NCBI RefSeq assembly: GCF_001625215.2
Contig: NC_030385.2
Coordinates: forward strand, 35,551,598-35,615,597
Reading direction: 5' to 3'
DNA from: Daucus carota subsp. sativus
Lineage: Eukaryota; Streptophyta; Magnoliopsida; Apiales; Apiaceae
Length of the DNA: 64,000 nucleotides
Under the pieces are notes generated by a model. The model was given only the letters and a program-made list of their open reading frames with translations. It made no database searches and had not been told where the DNA came from. Positions 33,314 to 46,067 of this stretch are shown one piece after another (the first letter of the stretch is position 1; each line of letters opens with the position of its first letter). A program made the position numbers and the translations under genes.

Positions 33314-36300
33314 ATGGGGAGAGTGAAGAGAGAGGCAATTGTAGCATGTATGACATGTCCTCTTTGCAAGAACATTCTCAGAGATGCCACTACAATTTCC
33401 GAATGTCTACATACGTGTTAGTTCTTCTTTCTCTCCTCTTTCGATTAATTGTTGTTCAGACTTTGGATTTTAAGTTTTGATTGGTAGGAGCTAGCGGATG
33501 TTCTCGATTGATCAAACATCTTTTACACTCCCTTCACTTAAAACCCATTTTTGCCGGAGTGTTAAGTGGATCAGTAGTATGCAGGGTTCTAACTAAAAAA
33601 TTCAAGTTTACTTGAGCTGCAGACAGACTCTCCATAACCTTAAAGTGTTTGCAGATGGGGTGATTAGATTCGTATATACTGTGTATCTTAAGGTGTCTTC
33701 ACTTAATATATATGTTTTGCCTCATAGGCCATAGCCATCTGTTTCTTTGGACTTGTATTTTCTGTTACTATGTAGGCTGAGTTGGGGAAAATTGGTGAAT
33801 AGGCATTACTGAATTAATTTATTTTGTTTTGGTTTTATATAGTTATGAGATGCACTTGCCAGTGAAACAGGTGTCTTTTGTACTATTAAAATCTTGAACT
33901 TCTTAAGAAATAAGGTTTGAGTCATTATCCCCCACCCCTAATTTCTTCCAAGATTGAAGCTTTGTGCTGGAAGTCTTATCACGATGAATTCTAATTGATG
34001 TGGGGTGTTTCTTTTTTGGTGGGAAAACTAGTGGTTTGTTGTAGTTTTCATACTATATAAGGCCTTATTTTGGTCACTTAAAGTGTTATTTCCATGGAGT
34101 GACCCGTGAAAGATATATATTTCACTCTAGTGGTACAAGACCACTTTCCTCCACCCCTCCTAGAAAGAAGTTGCTTTTAGCTTAGGCGCTTAGCCGTTAA
34201 TAAATGTTTCTTTGAATTTTCTGATTTGTAATAAATTTTGAATCTTATTCAGTTTGCAGAAAATGTATCTGCAATAAACTTTCTGAAGAGGAACTAGAAT
34301 GCTGTCCTATATGCAAAATTGATTTGGGTTGTGTGCCAGAGGAGAAGCTGAGGTCTGATGATCCTTTAAAAATGCAATATAGTGTTTTCTTTATTGTCAA
34401 TCGTTCTAGGTGCATGATCATATGTTGTTCATGTAAAATATATCAAAATTTGTTTTTATTTTAGCTTAATAGGTAGAGATTTTGCATTCTCAGGCCAGAT
34501 CATATTTTGCAAGATTTAAGAGCAAAGATCTTTCCTTACAAAAGAAGAAAGTTGGATCCACCTGAAGCTATTTCTTCCATTGCATTACCTGAAAGAAGAA
34601 AGGAAAGGTCACTCTCTTCATTGGTAGTCAACACTCCTAAAGTTTCACCAAAGACTGCACTGACTGGGAAAAGATCAAAAGCAACTGCTAGAAAGTCGCT
34701 GAGAGGTTCTAGTTTTTCAGTTCAGAAACATGTTAAGAAAGAGGAAGATTATGAAAGTGATTCAGAGAGCTTTAACTCACGCGAGACACTGACCAAGTTC
34801 TCTCAGACCATAAGGCAGGTAAGATGTCTGGCCTCTTATCCTGGTTCCTGTAGTGTAAGACTTTTACTGCTCGAGCTCTAAAAGTGGTAGTTTATAATGT
34901 ATATGCTTCTCTTTCAGTGGTTTTTAAGAATATACATTTTTATGTGCAGAATTTTTCAAATGGTGAACCGTCTAGTCATTCTATACCAAATATAGGAACA
35001 GACAGTGGTGCTAGCACAGGGGAGGGGAAAGCTGATCTATGGAAGCCTCTGAACTTCCTGGTAGAAGTTGCAAATAGGAGTAAATCCTCAAAGTCTACCT
35101 CACAAGAACCTGCATCCAAATCAGAACCTACAAATGTTGCGAAGACTAAAGGACTTTCTTTTAGAAATAAACGGAAAACCAAAGATAAAAGGAATAGCAC
35201 CGGTTTAAATCCTCCTGAATCTGAAAGACAGAATTTGTTAAGTTTGGGTCAAAAAAAGGCAGATACTTCTGGAAAATCAAACGTTTCTCTGCAGGCTGTG
35301 TTAGATGCTAACAGCATCAGGCATGACAGAAGATTAAGTCCAGTTTGGTGCTCATTAGTGGCTTCTAAAGACCTGTGAGAATCTTGTTATAATTCATCGT
35401 TTAAAGACGAGATTTCTAGGGCAATTAAAATTTTGTTTTATCATCTTGTTGACAATTGGTAATATCTAAGATCCTGCATTTCAACTGTTTCAGGGAAGAC
35501 TATAGGTCCTTGCCCCAGATACCTGCAAGTTTCTTGAGAATAAAGTATGTGTTCTTATCTCCCTTAGTGTATGCTTTGTATGATTATGCCTGTCTACTTC
35601 AAAGCATTGTAAGATCAACCTTTTTTTCTTAGGATGGACTAGTATGACTGATTTATTTTCTACATGGTTGTCATGTATTATATGGTTTGCTAATTGGAAT
35701 AGAGCTGTTTTTATTATCAACCATCTGCTGCTTTACTTTTTTTTTTTGTGGCTAATAAAATTTGACTTTGACTTTAAACCCTAAAGCACCTTAACCGTAT
35801 CAGATTAGAGGTTCACGAGTGATTTTCAAGGAAGAAGTTAGTCTCACTACTTCTCTTTGTTGTGTGTCTTCATCTATGCTAATGTTTAGCTGTGATGTGA
35901 CAGACCAGCAGTGACTTGTCAAGTATAGCAACAAGCTTTGAGAGTTCTGAGTAACCATAGTATATTTTTGCTGTTTTAAAAGTGCGAAAGATAACTATGT
36001 ATTGAAAAGGGTACAAATACCATGACTTTTCCTTAGTTATCTCAATTTTCCATAATATCTTGCAGGGATGGAAGCACATCTGTTTCCTTTATACAGAAAT
36101 ACCTGATGAGGAAACTAGACCTTCCAAGTGAAGACGAAGTGAGTGATCACATCTTTTACAGCCTGTATGTTACTCGAGCATTTATATTAAAAATAAAGTG
36201 TATTTTTTTTTTGCGCTACAGGTTGAGATAAGATGCAGGGGAGAGCCAGTTATCCCCACATTGCAACTGTATAAACTGATTGAACTGTGGCTACAGACAG

Positions 36301-36395
36301 TATCAACATCCGAAAAAATATCTGCAACAATTGGGTCCTCTGCTGAGGAATTTGTGATGGTCTTAGGATATGCTCGCAAACCTGCATCTGCATGA
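33314..36395 (+). CDS. DRIP: DRIP-type RING/RAWUL E3 ubiquitin ligase
   Basis: Homolog of Arabidopsis DRIP1/DRIP2 (DREB2A-interacting proteins), nuclear E3 ligases that mark the drought factor DREB2A for destruction and resemble Polycomb RING proteins. Exons: 33314-33416, 34253-34352, 34494-34818, 34950-35374, 35494-35544, 36066-36138, 36222-36395. All are GT-AG and in frame, giving 416 residues (DRIP2 is about 420). The C3HC4 RING uses C15, C18, C31, H33, C36, C39, C52, C55. It is followed by the family block RPDHILQDLRAK, a basic Ser/Lys-rich middle (LWKPLNFLVEVAN at about 206-218) and a C-terminal RAWUL ubiquitin-like domain (about 340-412) with GEPVIPTLQL. The start lies just before the RING as in the family. 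The target here is inferred from homology. Confidence 0.93.
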
Positions 36396-37017
36396 GCCTA
36401 CTGCCTATATATAGCAATGATATTCTCCAAAGCCAGTAAAATTATGATGCGCACTGCTATTGCAGTCTCTGCTGAGTTTTTTTTTCTAATTTTTTTCCGG
36501 GGGTCTGTTCCATTATATTTTCACCTTGCATCATACTCAGCTGGGAGGGGAGAGGAATTGATTTCATTTAATTTTCATTGAGCACCATATCCAGCTGGGG
36601 ATTTCTTGGGGGTGGGGGGGATTGGTTCCATTTTTTTTTTTTGTTGACCATATTCAGCTGTTGTAACTTATTTATGTTTGTATTTTGTAGTATTTCTGCC
36701 CTTTCTCACTGCATTTTTTGGATATTTCAATGTGTTTTCACATTAATTTCATAATGTAATATATATATACATGCATACAGTGATTACTGGCAGTGACCCT
36801 TCATTCATTACGACTTGCTAATTATTGTTAACGAAGAGCAGAGTACTTTTCTTCAAAACTATGGAGTTTAAGATATGATTTTACAGTCACCAGAGGATTA
36901 AGGTCAATTGCTCCATATCACACTGTATACATTATTAATCGATGAACTTGAGTGATTCGTAGCTAAGCCTGAGTGCAATTGTGCTCACTGTATTTGTAAA
37001 AATAACAGCAGGCCATA
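36396..37017. other. 3' region of DRIP gene and spacer
   Basis: T-rich runs at about 36478-36495 and 36630-36641 and a near-repeat of the phrase CA(C)CATAT(C)CAGCTG. No gene seen. Confidence 0.5.
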
Positions 37018-37385
37018 TTACATGCCTTCGGAAAAACATGCTTCAATTCGGCCACAAGTACGGAGTTCATCAGTCCTGGTAACCAATTGTGCAGTTTGCA
37101 AAAGCTTGGCTTTGATACTTCTTGCAGATGCATACTTTCCAACATTACATGAAGGGTGTCTACTAGGGGTGACCTCGAAAAAGGAGTGTAACAAAACTGG
37201 TGTAGCCGTGCAGGGATCCACAGTCCGCCAATCATCCCAGGGCACAGGGCCGCTTCCATAAGATGCAAAACATAAAACTCTTCCCCCATCCAAAGCAACC
37301 ATGTAGTCTGAGAAGTCCTCATAAAATTTCAGTCACGCAAGCGTGTAGGATTCAGAGAATCCAGAAATTTATCATCAAGACTTGA
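37018..37385 (-). pseudogene. Decayed coding fragment of an unrecognised host gene
   Basis: The minus strand has a protein-like frame from about 37326 to the stop at 37018 with features such as WDDWRTVDP, HSFFEVTPSRHPSC, LLQTAQLVTRTDEL and a final ACFSEGM. Just upstream, another frame reads SLDDKFLDSLNPTRLRD and then meets a stop at about 37333. The two join sensibly if one base is missing near 37333, with no GT-AG site to explain the shift. The ordinary reading is a 3' exon fragment with a frameshift. No start or upstream exons were found before the MUSTANG gene. The family is not recognised. Confidence 0.5.
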
Positions 37386-38063
37386 TGATGTACGCATGAA
37401 AGAACAACACGAAGAACACTATAGAATCTCATCTTAAATTTGAATTAAATGACGTGAAAGTAGCATTTTTCATTTGTTTGTGTGTTAAGAGTGTCATTTA
37501 TGTTGGTCACAAAGTCTGCACCTAGCAATGGAGCTGCTATGAATTAAACTGCAGAATCTTGTTTAGCAACTATGTTTTTTATTCTAATCCAGTAATCCGC
37601 TTATCAATTGAAAGCACACGATAAATGATTCAAATGCAGCAAACAATTTTCTTTTATCCCAAAATACAAACTGCATCGTCAAAGAGGGCTCTACCCGCTT
37701 TACTCAAATTTCAACTTACTACATTGTCATGGCCAGAGGCAAGAAATAAGTCTTTAACACTCGACTGTCTCTGTATACTCGTCCAGTAGACATCTCACAC
37801 ATAATAAACATGCATTACATGTAGTTTTTCTTCATCGCAGAAAAGGTTCTCCAAATATTTTCAGTTCTAATAATTCATAGAGCAATGTACATGTAGCCAT
37901 CCGTAACTAAGAACAAATGAGAATCCAAAGTTTTCACAGATGGAAACATGTGAGTTGTAGAATCATTAGTCTTGATAGGTATTTAACAAAACTAGTAATC
38001 ACCCGAGCCTAGAAGAAATAAGAAATTTTTTAAATAACAAAGAGCATTTTTACAGTCATTAAT
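37386..38063. other. Spacer, 3' region of the MUSTANG gene
   Basis: No gene is supported. It probably holds the 3' UTR of the minus-strand gene at 38064-40331. Confidence 0.4.
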
Positions 38064-40331
38064 CTAGATAGGCGTTGAACACGTACTTCGGAAGTGTCCG
38101 GGTTGATAGCAGCGGCTGCAATGGACAGTCCGCTTTACACGACCTAGATCTGCTGAACGAACTCGCCTTTTTCTCGGTTTAGATAGAGGTGGAATAGACT
38201 TAGGTGGGTTAATAACAATATTGGGAACAGAATTTTCATCAGCTTGGTTCCATTGTCTCTTGTCCGGAACAGGATGTATCGTCTCAGAGTATGCATTGCG
38301 ATAAGCTGCTACAGTATAACAGCTCTCCGTGAAACGATAAACAGTTTGATTGCAGAAGAGAAGAGCTGCTGCAGCATGAGAACACGGCAATCCTAGCAGC
38401 TGCCATCCTTGACATGTACACCAACATTTCTGAATATCCACAATAAATGGGAGTTCAGCTGATAAGACCTCATATTCTGCCTCATTCGCTCGGAACACCT
38501 GGTAAGTGCGTGCACACTCAATAGCCCCAGACACAAGCTTTTCCGCAGAAGGGACAAGAATGGATGCCCATTGTGTACTAGCTTCACGTCTCTCACAGAA
38601 CCATGTCATTAATTGTCGACGGATGCACTCCATCATTTGTATTATTGGAAGCTTACAAGCATTTACTATCCATGAATCCAGTGATTCTACAATATTAGCA
38701 GTCAATTGCCCAATTTTTGTACCTTTGAAATAGGCATTCGCCCATAACTGAGGAGAAAGTTGTTGAATCCAAGAAGCTGCTTCTTGTGATGTGGCTCCGA
38801 TCTCCAGCATTATTGATTCATATTCGAAGATAGTAAGAGCATTGGCAGCTTCCAGGAAGAGATTGGCAAGTTTCTTGTGGTTGAATTCTTTCTTAAAACT
38901 TTCAATAAGAAAGCGCATGCAGTATCCATGGAATGCAGTGGGGAAGCTCTGCTCCACTCCATCAACAATGCCCCTTTTCATGTTAGACAATATTGTAAGC
39001 TCTGGAATGCATTCAGTTTTTGCTTTCATCAATTCATGCAGCTCGGACAGAAACCATATCCAGTTCTCATCATTTTCCTCCTCGACGACCCCAAATGCCA
39101 AAGGAAAAAGTTCCCCATTACCATCATAACCAGTAGCATATAACAAGGTGCAGAGATGCTTGCTATTTGGAACAATTCTGTCAAGGCAAAGTAGAGGCCT
39201 GCAGCCATTTAGAAACCCGTAGATTAGAGCATGATAGGAAACAAATAGGCGCTGGAAAGAACTATCTGCAGGATTCACATATACTGTTGCAATGCTTCCG
39301 GGATTGGTTCGTCTTATTTGGTCACAATACTGTGGAAGAAGGCGATAATCTCCTTCAGTTGACTCTTGGAGAATAGCCATTACCCGTTCTTTTCCTCTCC
39401 AGGCTTGCTTATATGACAAGGTGATGCCGTGATCACGGTTAATCTTTTCCACTATATCCTTTGGCTTGTAGTTTGGATTTTCCTTGATAATTTGTTCCAG
39501 AGAATTGGCAATCCATTGAACCGAGGCTTGTTGATGACCTAGATGTGTGATTCCACCGCAGTTATGCTCTGCATGCATGGTTCTAATCGTGCAAGTAGGA
39601 ACACCAGGATTTTTTGCAGCATGAAGTCTCCATGGGCAGCCCTTAGTTGCACATTTAGCAGTGAAGCGAGTCTGGTCAGATTTAAGAGTCATAATCTCAA
39701 AATGAAGAGCAATGGCAGTCTCCTTTATTACTCTACGACAACTTGAAACATCCGGAAACGTTTGCCCTACAGCTAATTCAAAGACGGGATCCGTAACAAG
39801 CCTCCTGCTTTGAAGGACCGGTGGTGAAACCACCAAGGGAAGATCAAACATATCAGAATGAAGTGCATTCCCCATATCATCATTTTGGTGCACAATATCC
39901 AAGTTCTTGTCAACTTCAGAATTCTCTAAAATAGTTAATCCATGATTCTCTAATAAACCAAACTCATAATTCTCTACATAAGCATTCAACTGAGGACGAC
40001 ACTCCTCAATGCCGATTTCATTTAAATCAACATCGGGCTTAGCACTTTTACCTTGATCCGTTCCATTTCCATTCTCATGTTTATCCCCATGATTTTTTAT
40101 TTGCGAAAGAACTAATTCACAGTCCACCAACAATTCTCTCTCATTATCCAGCCTCAAGCTTACATCATCGTAACTTTCGTGTCCCAAACTCAACACGCTT
40201 TCATTAGACTGTTGAAATACCAAATTACAACTCTGTCCAAACACCGAATCTTGATCACGGCTTCCTAAATGCTCGTTCTGGACTAACATCGAACCTCCTT
40301 TTCCCTCACTAATTAAATGATCTTGTGCCAT
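38064..40331 (-). CDS. MUG: MUSTANG (MUG) protein, domesticated Mutator-type transposase
   Basis: An intronless 755-residue frame. MUSTANG proteins come from MuDR-type transposases, kept as host genes across flowering plants and tied to growth and flowering in Arabidopsis. Parts in order: acidic leader (1-180), MuDR-type DNA-binding region (about 183-260, with CATKGCPW), MULE transposase core (about 340-480), SWIM zinc finger CWC...CSH (636-652) and C-terminal CCHC knuckle C738-C741-H746-C751. The absence of a PB1 domain suggests the MUG-A (MUG1-4) group. The first core Asp (D384 in LLCLD) is present, but where transposases have the second Asp (typically SDRxxGL) this protein has SNMKRGI with N450, so transposition activity is unlikely. 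No inverted repeats flank it. It probably acts as a nuclear regulator. Confidence 0.88.
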   Translation of the reverse strand: MAQDHLISEGKGGSMLVQNEHLGSRDQDSVFGQSCNLVFQQSNESVLSLGHESYDDVSLRLDNERELLVDCELVLSQIKNHGDKHENGNGTDQGKSAKPDVDLNEIGIEECRPQLNAYVENYEFGLLENHGLTILENSEVDKNLDIVHQNDDMGNALHSDMFDLPLVVSPPVLQSRRLVTDPVFELAVGQTFPDVSSCRRVIKETAIALHFEIMTLKSDQTRFTAKCATKGCPWRLHAAKNPGVPTCTIRTMHAEHNCGGITHLGHQQASVQWIANSLEQIIKENPNYKPKDIVEKINRDHGITLSYKQAWRGKERVMAILQESTEGDYRLLPQYCDQIRRTNPGSIATVYVNPADSSFQRLFVSYHALIYGFLNGCRPLLCLDRIVPNSKHLCTLLYATGYDGNGELFPLAFGVVEEENDENWIWFLSELHELMKAKTECIPELTILSNMKRGIVDGVEQSFPTAFHGYCMRFLIESFKKEFNHKKLANLFLEAANALTIFEYESIMLEIGATSQEAASWIQQLSPQLWANAYFKGTKIGQLTANIVESLDSWIVNACKLPIIQMMECIRRQLMTWFCERREASTQWASILVPSAEKLVSGAIECARTYQVFRANEAEYEVLSAELPFIVDIQKCWCTCQGWQLLGLPCSHAAAALLFCNQTVYRFTESCYTVAAYRNAYSETIHPVPDKRQWNQADENSVPNIVINPPKSIPPLSKPRKRRVRSADLGRVKRTVHCSRCYQPGHFRSTCSTPI

Positions 40332-42260
40332 ATTCTCCTAAATATCAAACATAACACACTCAAACTGCCGCAAAATAATCTAAAAAACAACAACAAACAT
40401 CTTAAACTCGAATCATAATTCTATTTTAAAATAAAACCTGATTTCCTTTGAATCTGATCGCTTGTCAATTTACTCAAGACAAAAACAACTCTACGTAATC
40501 CATTAAAATGAATCAAGATTTTAAGCTACTAGTCTACTTTAAACAAATATCTCACAAACAAATATACAGACATTCGATTCATACTATTATTCGAATTTAA
40601 TTGAGCTTACCAAGAGGAGCAAATAGATTTTAATTTGTGATCCGAATCGCTTTATCGAACACTAGACCTGCAAAATCAGAAATTAGTGAGGGCATATATA
40701 GAATCAAGAGTTAAAAAAGGGAAACTAGGGTTTATTGAATAGTTACTAGTTAGAGATAAAAAAGATATATATTTAAATTTGGCGGGGAGGGTGAAATTAC
40801 GGGATGAGGGATGGAAGGGTAGAGAAAAGCAAGGGCATCAAGGGGAAATCCGATAAACAAACTACAGTTTGTATCGTTGCCGGGTCACTTCGGCTCATAG
40901 AGTCATATTCTCGGAGTTTACGAATCACAGGGTCCTAACTAAAATCAATTTAGATACAAAATAAAATAATTATTTATTTAACTTGTTTTTTTATTTTATA
41001 AGATTTCAGTATTTTATTATTTTGTTTTTATATATAAAAAAAATCAGTTTAGATGCCCTCTGCATGCATATTTATATAAAAATTCCAACGTATCTTAAGC
41101 ACCGGACTTCTGAACATAAATTCTATTTCCTTTTAACCATAAATTCATAAATTTTATTTTATATTTTCGTGAAGGCTGCCCTGTGCTTTAGAACATGTTT
41201 GCATAAATTTAACATAAGATGACTCAAAATTAAATGTGCCTAATTGATCTTATCAACAAATTATGATTTGTTATTAATTTAAAAATAAAAAATTGATTAA
41301 TTATGATTTGAATGATAATATTAGTTTATCGTTTAAAATTACAAAAACAAAATAAAACCAAACCCGCTTAGAGTATGGTCTGAGGAAATAATATATTCAG
41401 AAAAAACATTTATTACGATTCTATGACATAAGTGAATTTTCATCATTTTTTTAACTACAACCATTTTTACAAATAAATAATTTTCAGCTCTAAATTTTCA
41501 AAAAATTCTAAGAACCCACTGCACTTATTCTCAAGGAGCTCACGCTCTAATACGATGCTCTAATATGATGTTTTTCGATGACAGCGGCGCATGGTCGTGA
41601 TACTCTAATCAGTGAAATTTCTTCAAAATAAAACCCGAAAATCGGACTACCCGATACTGAAACGTATGACATCGGGCCCTAAACAACTAAACTATAAACT
41701 AAAACACTTGTTGGGCCTAGATCAATTGCAAGAGGACAATCCTACAGAAAAACACAGCCCTTCCCAGATCACTACAAGGCACAAGTCCACAATCCATATA
41801 GTAAAAGAAATGCAGAAACATGATTATATCACCGAATCGCTGACATATTCTACTAGCATCATCAACTGATGCGGAACACAAAAGACAGTCTACTCTCTGA
41901 GGTCAAAATTAAATCACTTCGACAAGTATTACATGTTCAAATGGTATAAAGAGATGAAGAAGCTTTCAGATGCTTGCTTAAACAACCGGAACTGTATATT
42001 GTCCCTACCCGCCTATGCGGATATGCTGCTAATCTAAGGCAGCCGAAATCATCATTAAACTACTTGGTAAGAATATCATGGAACCTCTAAGAAAAACCAC
42101 TAAAACTAAAATATATATTCGACATACTAGCTTTTCCCAGGGTGTACCTAATTCAGGCATTCATAGGCAAACTGTTTTCACGGTGTTGTTGCAACTTTAA
42201 TTCTGTGTCAACTATATTCTGCAGTTCCAGATATTGAAAATATTCATGCTGAATGTGGTA
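40332..42260. other. Intergenic between divergent/tandem minus-strand genes
   Basis: Up to about 40760 this is the MUSTANG promoter/5' UTR. A TTTAG just before the start codon and a GCAG|GT-like site near 40668 suggest a spliced leader. The rest is A/T-rich with no recognised gene. 41550-42260 includes the 3' side of the pfkB gene. Confidence 0.45.
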
Positions 42261-45200
42261 TCAAACTGGGACATTCCCTTTAAGTAATCCAAATTCAAGC
42301 TTTGGCAAAACCTCAGACACCACCTTTTGCACAGGAACATGGACTAATTGCTTATTACTTCCGTTTACGGCCTTTCTTGAAAGGAACGTGACCTCCTGAC
42401 CATGTAATCCGTTAATCAAAACATCCTTCAAATACTTGTCGTCTTCATTGAGGTTCGATCTCTTCAAGAGTTCCATGACATTTCCCAAGGCTGCCACATT
42501 CCTACCAGCACCAGAACCCATGGCAGTAGCAGCACCCACAGCATTTGCGACTGTCAGTGTATGTACCAGGGGTAAGTTGTGAATATATCCAAATGCAATA
42601 GCTGCCACAAAGCTATCACCACAACCCACAGTGTCAACAACATTTACCTGTTACAGTAATTTTGAATTAGTCAACATGTATCTGACATTATTAAATGAAG
42701 TATGTAACAGTTAAATTGAACCACTTTCATGACTATAACCATCATGGACGCTGGGAAAGGATCCACAGCTCTGGCTTGTGAAAAACAGTTAAGGTATGTC
42801 AGACATGATGCAACTTTGTATGCTAAGCTTTACAGGGTTTAGATTACTTCGCAAATTAGATAATCCAGGTAACCTATAAATAGCTATATAGCTGTTTCAA
42901 GACTCACCAAAAATATTAATGCGAGCATCATACGTCAGTATAATTTATAGATTGCTTGTACAAATATGAGGAGTCCCTTTAATCCAGCAGTTTATTGAAT
43001 GGAATGGATTGAAATTTTTTAACAGAGCTAAATTTTTCTATGACCGAGGTCCATGAAGAAATTTTAGGAATGAATCGTTTTGTCCAAATAAAATGGGATA
43101 AAGATATAGTTCAACTACACAAGGGTACCTTAAATGAAGGAGCATAAGAAATACTTGACATGGTGATCAATATTGAACCCTTCTGACCCATTTTTACAAT
43201 CACCCATTTTGTGCGGACCCCTTTTCGTAGCAACTCCTGTCCTGCTAGAATTGGGTCTCCAATGCTAGTCAATGATTCAGCCTGGCATAATAATAACATC
43301 AAGTTAATAATGTCCCAAGGAAGCAGAACAAAATGCACAAGAACCACTAACTACAATATTGATAAATTATACACATGATAGATAGATTGCAATAATATAA
43401 ATAATATACCCCAAATTTGAGTCTGCAGAAGGATTACCATATAGCATAGATAATTTCAACCTCTTGCTTGTTGACACTCCATAAAGTACAATTATAAATA
43501 TAAGAAGCGGAATGGTGTATCAATACTTGAACAAAAGGACTTGTAAAAAGGAGTGGTACTTCTGGAATAAGAACTAGGATTGAGACCGACTGAGCTACAT
43601 TTTCTTATCAAGGACTAATTAAAGGAAAATAATACAAATTTGCTGGCACCATAATTTTGAAACTCTAATCCTACTATAAGATTTTGACACTTAAGTCAGT
43701 CCTGGGGGTCCTTCATAGGCCATATGTAATGCATTTTAAACAGGTTCTAAATTAGATCAAATGCAAACTATTTATCATATGAGGAAAAAGTAACATATGT
43801 TTAGTCAATAGTGACTATGTATATAACCTCCTCAGATGTTACAAGGAGAACATCGCTCATCCTCAGAAGCATGTCAAGTGCTTTCTGTTCATCAGGTGTT
43901 CCATTAGCAAGCGTCTTTCCCCGAGGTCCAGGATCAAAAAAAACTGAGGTGCCAACTTCTGCAGCATACTCCAAAGCAGAAACAATCAGACTAGGAGGGA
44001 GTTCATCAAAGCCATAGCCATTACAGAACAGGACTTTTGATTGCTTCAGGGCCATCTTTACTTCCATTGATAGTTTGACCATCCAACTAAAAGCAGGTTC
44101 CTTGCTAAAATCTGCACGACTGATTAGCAGACATACAATCAGAAACCTAAGAACATGTAGGGATTTCATATGAAGAATTGTACAAGCACCACATGTACCT
44201 GCAGAAACCATGTCGTTGTGAAGGATCCACCAAGACCCAACATTGAAGTGTTTCATATTCTGCACTTGAACTACTAGTAATCTGACCCTGTTCACTCATC
44301 CCAGTCATGCTAATTCCCTCTTTGCGAAGCACATCCAAAAGGAAGTCCCCGTATATTTCATTTCCAACATGACCAATTGTTGTGCAGTGGAGTCCTAATC
44401 TTGCTGCAGCTATAGCCATGTTGCAGTTACCACCAGCTTCCCAGTATTTCTATATAAAAGTAAAATAAGAAACGCTAGAAGGTGAATGAATACGTACATT
44501 AAGCTAACTAGCTTGTTCTTTGTATAAATAGACTGACCTATGACAAAGACACATGAGTTATCATCATAACGTATTGAACTTAAGTTTAGAAAAATAGTTG
44601 CACATGCCACTGCGGGTGCATTTGGATTGTTGATGGGAACGACAATATAAATGGAAATTAGAAATGATGGACATAAAATTATGACTGATCTGGAATCCCC
44701 ATTGCACCCCAAATAACTCCTCTCAAAGGCTCAAACAAACAATTACGTTTAGGTATAACCATGATTACCATCAATTGTAGTTATTTACAATGAACCAAAC
44801 CTGAAATTTCCGGTCACCAGCAATAATAAGTTTCAAAAACCTAAATGTCCAGAAAGTACCTAGTTGGTTGTTGTGCTTGTGATTAAAAAATGATCGATAC
44901 ATGTTTTCTAAGAGTAACAAGACTGCTATATAATCCCCGAACCAACATAAATATCACTAAAAAAGGTTATAAATCCACAACCACATAAATTAAAGAGATG
45001 TTACTCACTATCCTAATACTGATGAACTCTACTCACAAATTGTCATAATAATAAAATTAGCAACATCTGCTTTCCAAAACAAAAACCAAACCAGACTGGA
45101 CCAAACATGCATGACACACACCTCATAAATCCCACCTGAATCTAAGAAGGGGAAGTTATATATCAAACTCGTAAAGAGGTTTAGGGTCCGCGAGGCATTG

Positions 45201-46067
45201 ATACACACAAACTTAGTCATGTAACCTACTCCTAAATAAACATACACAGGAGAAAAATCTTTAGGGTTCACTATAAAGAACTTCTATATAGGTTCACCTT
45301 ATTTACTAGTATTTAATTTTTTTCCGCAATCCAACCGTACAAAATGTTGGTATCGTGCCTGTATGGTATTGACTATTGTATACAAATTTTATTTTCTTTT
45401 AAAAGAGCGTAGTGTCAGTTTTATAATGATATTAATTTCTTTTATAATTTCAACGATATAGATTTATGGCATAAATTTGTTGTTATTAGCCGCATTTTTA
45501 TGACAATTTGTTCATCTTTTTATGATCTTCGCGTCCGCACGGTGTATTGTTAACAAAACAATAATTTATGGATATATGAGTCACACTAATAAATATTAAA
45601 ATCTCTAGGCCTAGAACAATTGCTCATTTCAAGAAAAAATCTCAAAAAGTTCAAAAACCTTAGAAATCATTTTCAAAACAAACCTTGTCCGGGGGAGACT
45701 GGGAGAGCTCGTCCATATAAGCTTTCCTCTCCTCACGAGAATTAGGTGGCAATTCCGGAACATTAAGTACTATATCCACACAAAGATTCCCAAGAGTAGC
45801 CACATCAAATTCTTTATCCACCCCAACACTCGTCAATCTCTCCCCATGAGCAACACTAAGACTATACTTGGGCACACAAAATCTGGCATCTCTACTGCAA
45901 CAATTCTTCAAGATTTGATGATGGGGTTTCAAGATTTTGTGATTGTAGAAAAGGGTTGGTGCCAGAACTGCCTGAATCATCAGTCCGGAGTGTTGGTGAA
46001 ATTCAAATGGCGATGAAAACCCATTGGGTGAGAGTGGGGATTTGAGGGTTAGAGTGGAGTGATGCAT
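42261..46067 (-). CDS. pfkB-family carbohydrate kinase, probably plastid (At4g28706-like)
   Basis: Five minus-strand exons, 46067-45684, 44449-44199, 44119-43828, 43281-43129 and 42647-42261, all GT-AG and in frame, give 488 residues. The first about 85 residues are rich in Ser/Thr/basic residues and read as a plastid transit peptide. The kinase fold starts at FDVATLGNLCVDIV, followed by the substrate-side AGGNCNMAIAAARLG (133-147), FFDPGPRG, and the ATP-site signature DTVGCGDSFVAAIA with catalytic base D371. It transfers phosphate from ATP to a sugar or nucleoside-like substrate, and the substrate cannot be read from sequence. As I recall it, the best match is the uncharacterised Arabidopsis At4g28706 group. 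Intron 1 is about 1.2 kb with nothing recognised in it. Confidence 0.9.

Noticed and set aside
38393-39746. Plus- and minus-strand frames inside the MUSTANG gene
   Set aside because: Shadows of the long coding frame.
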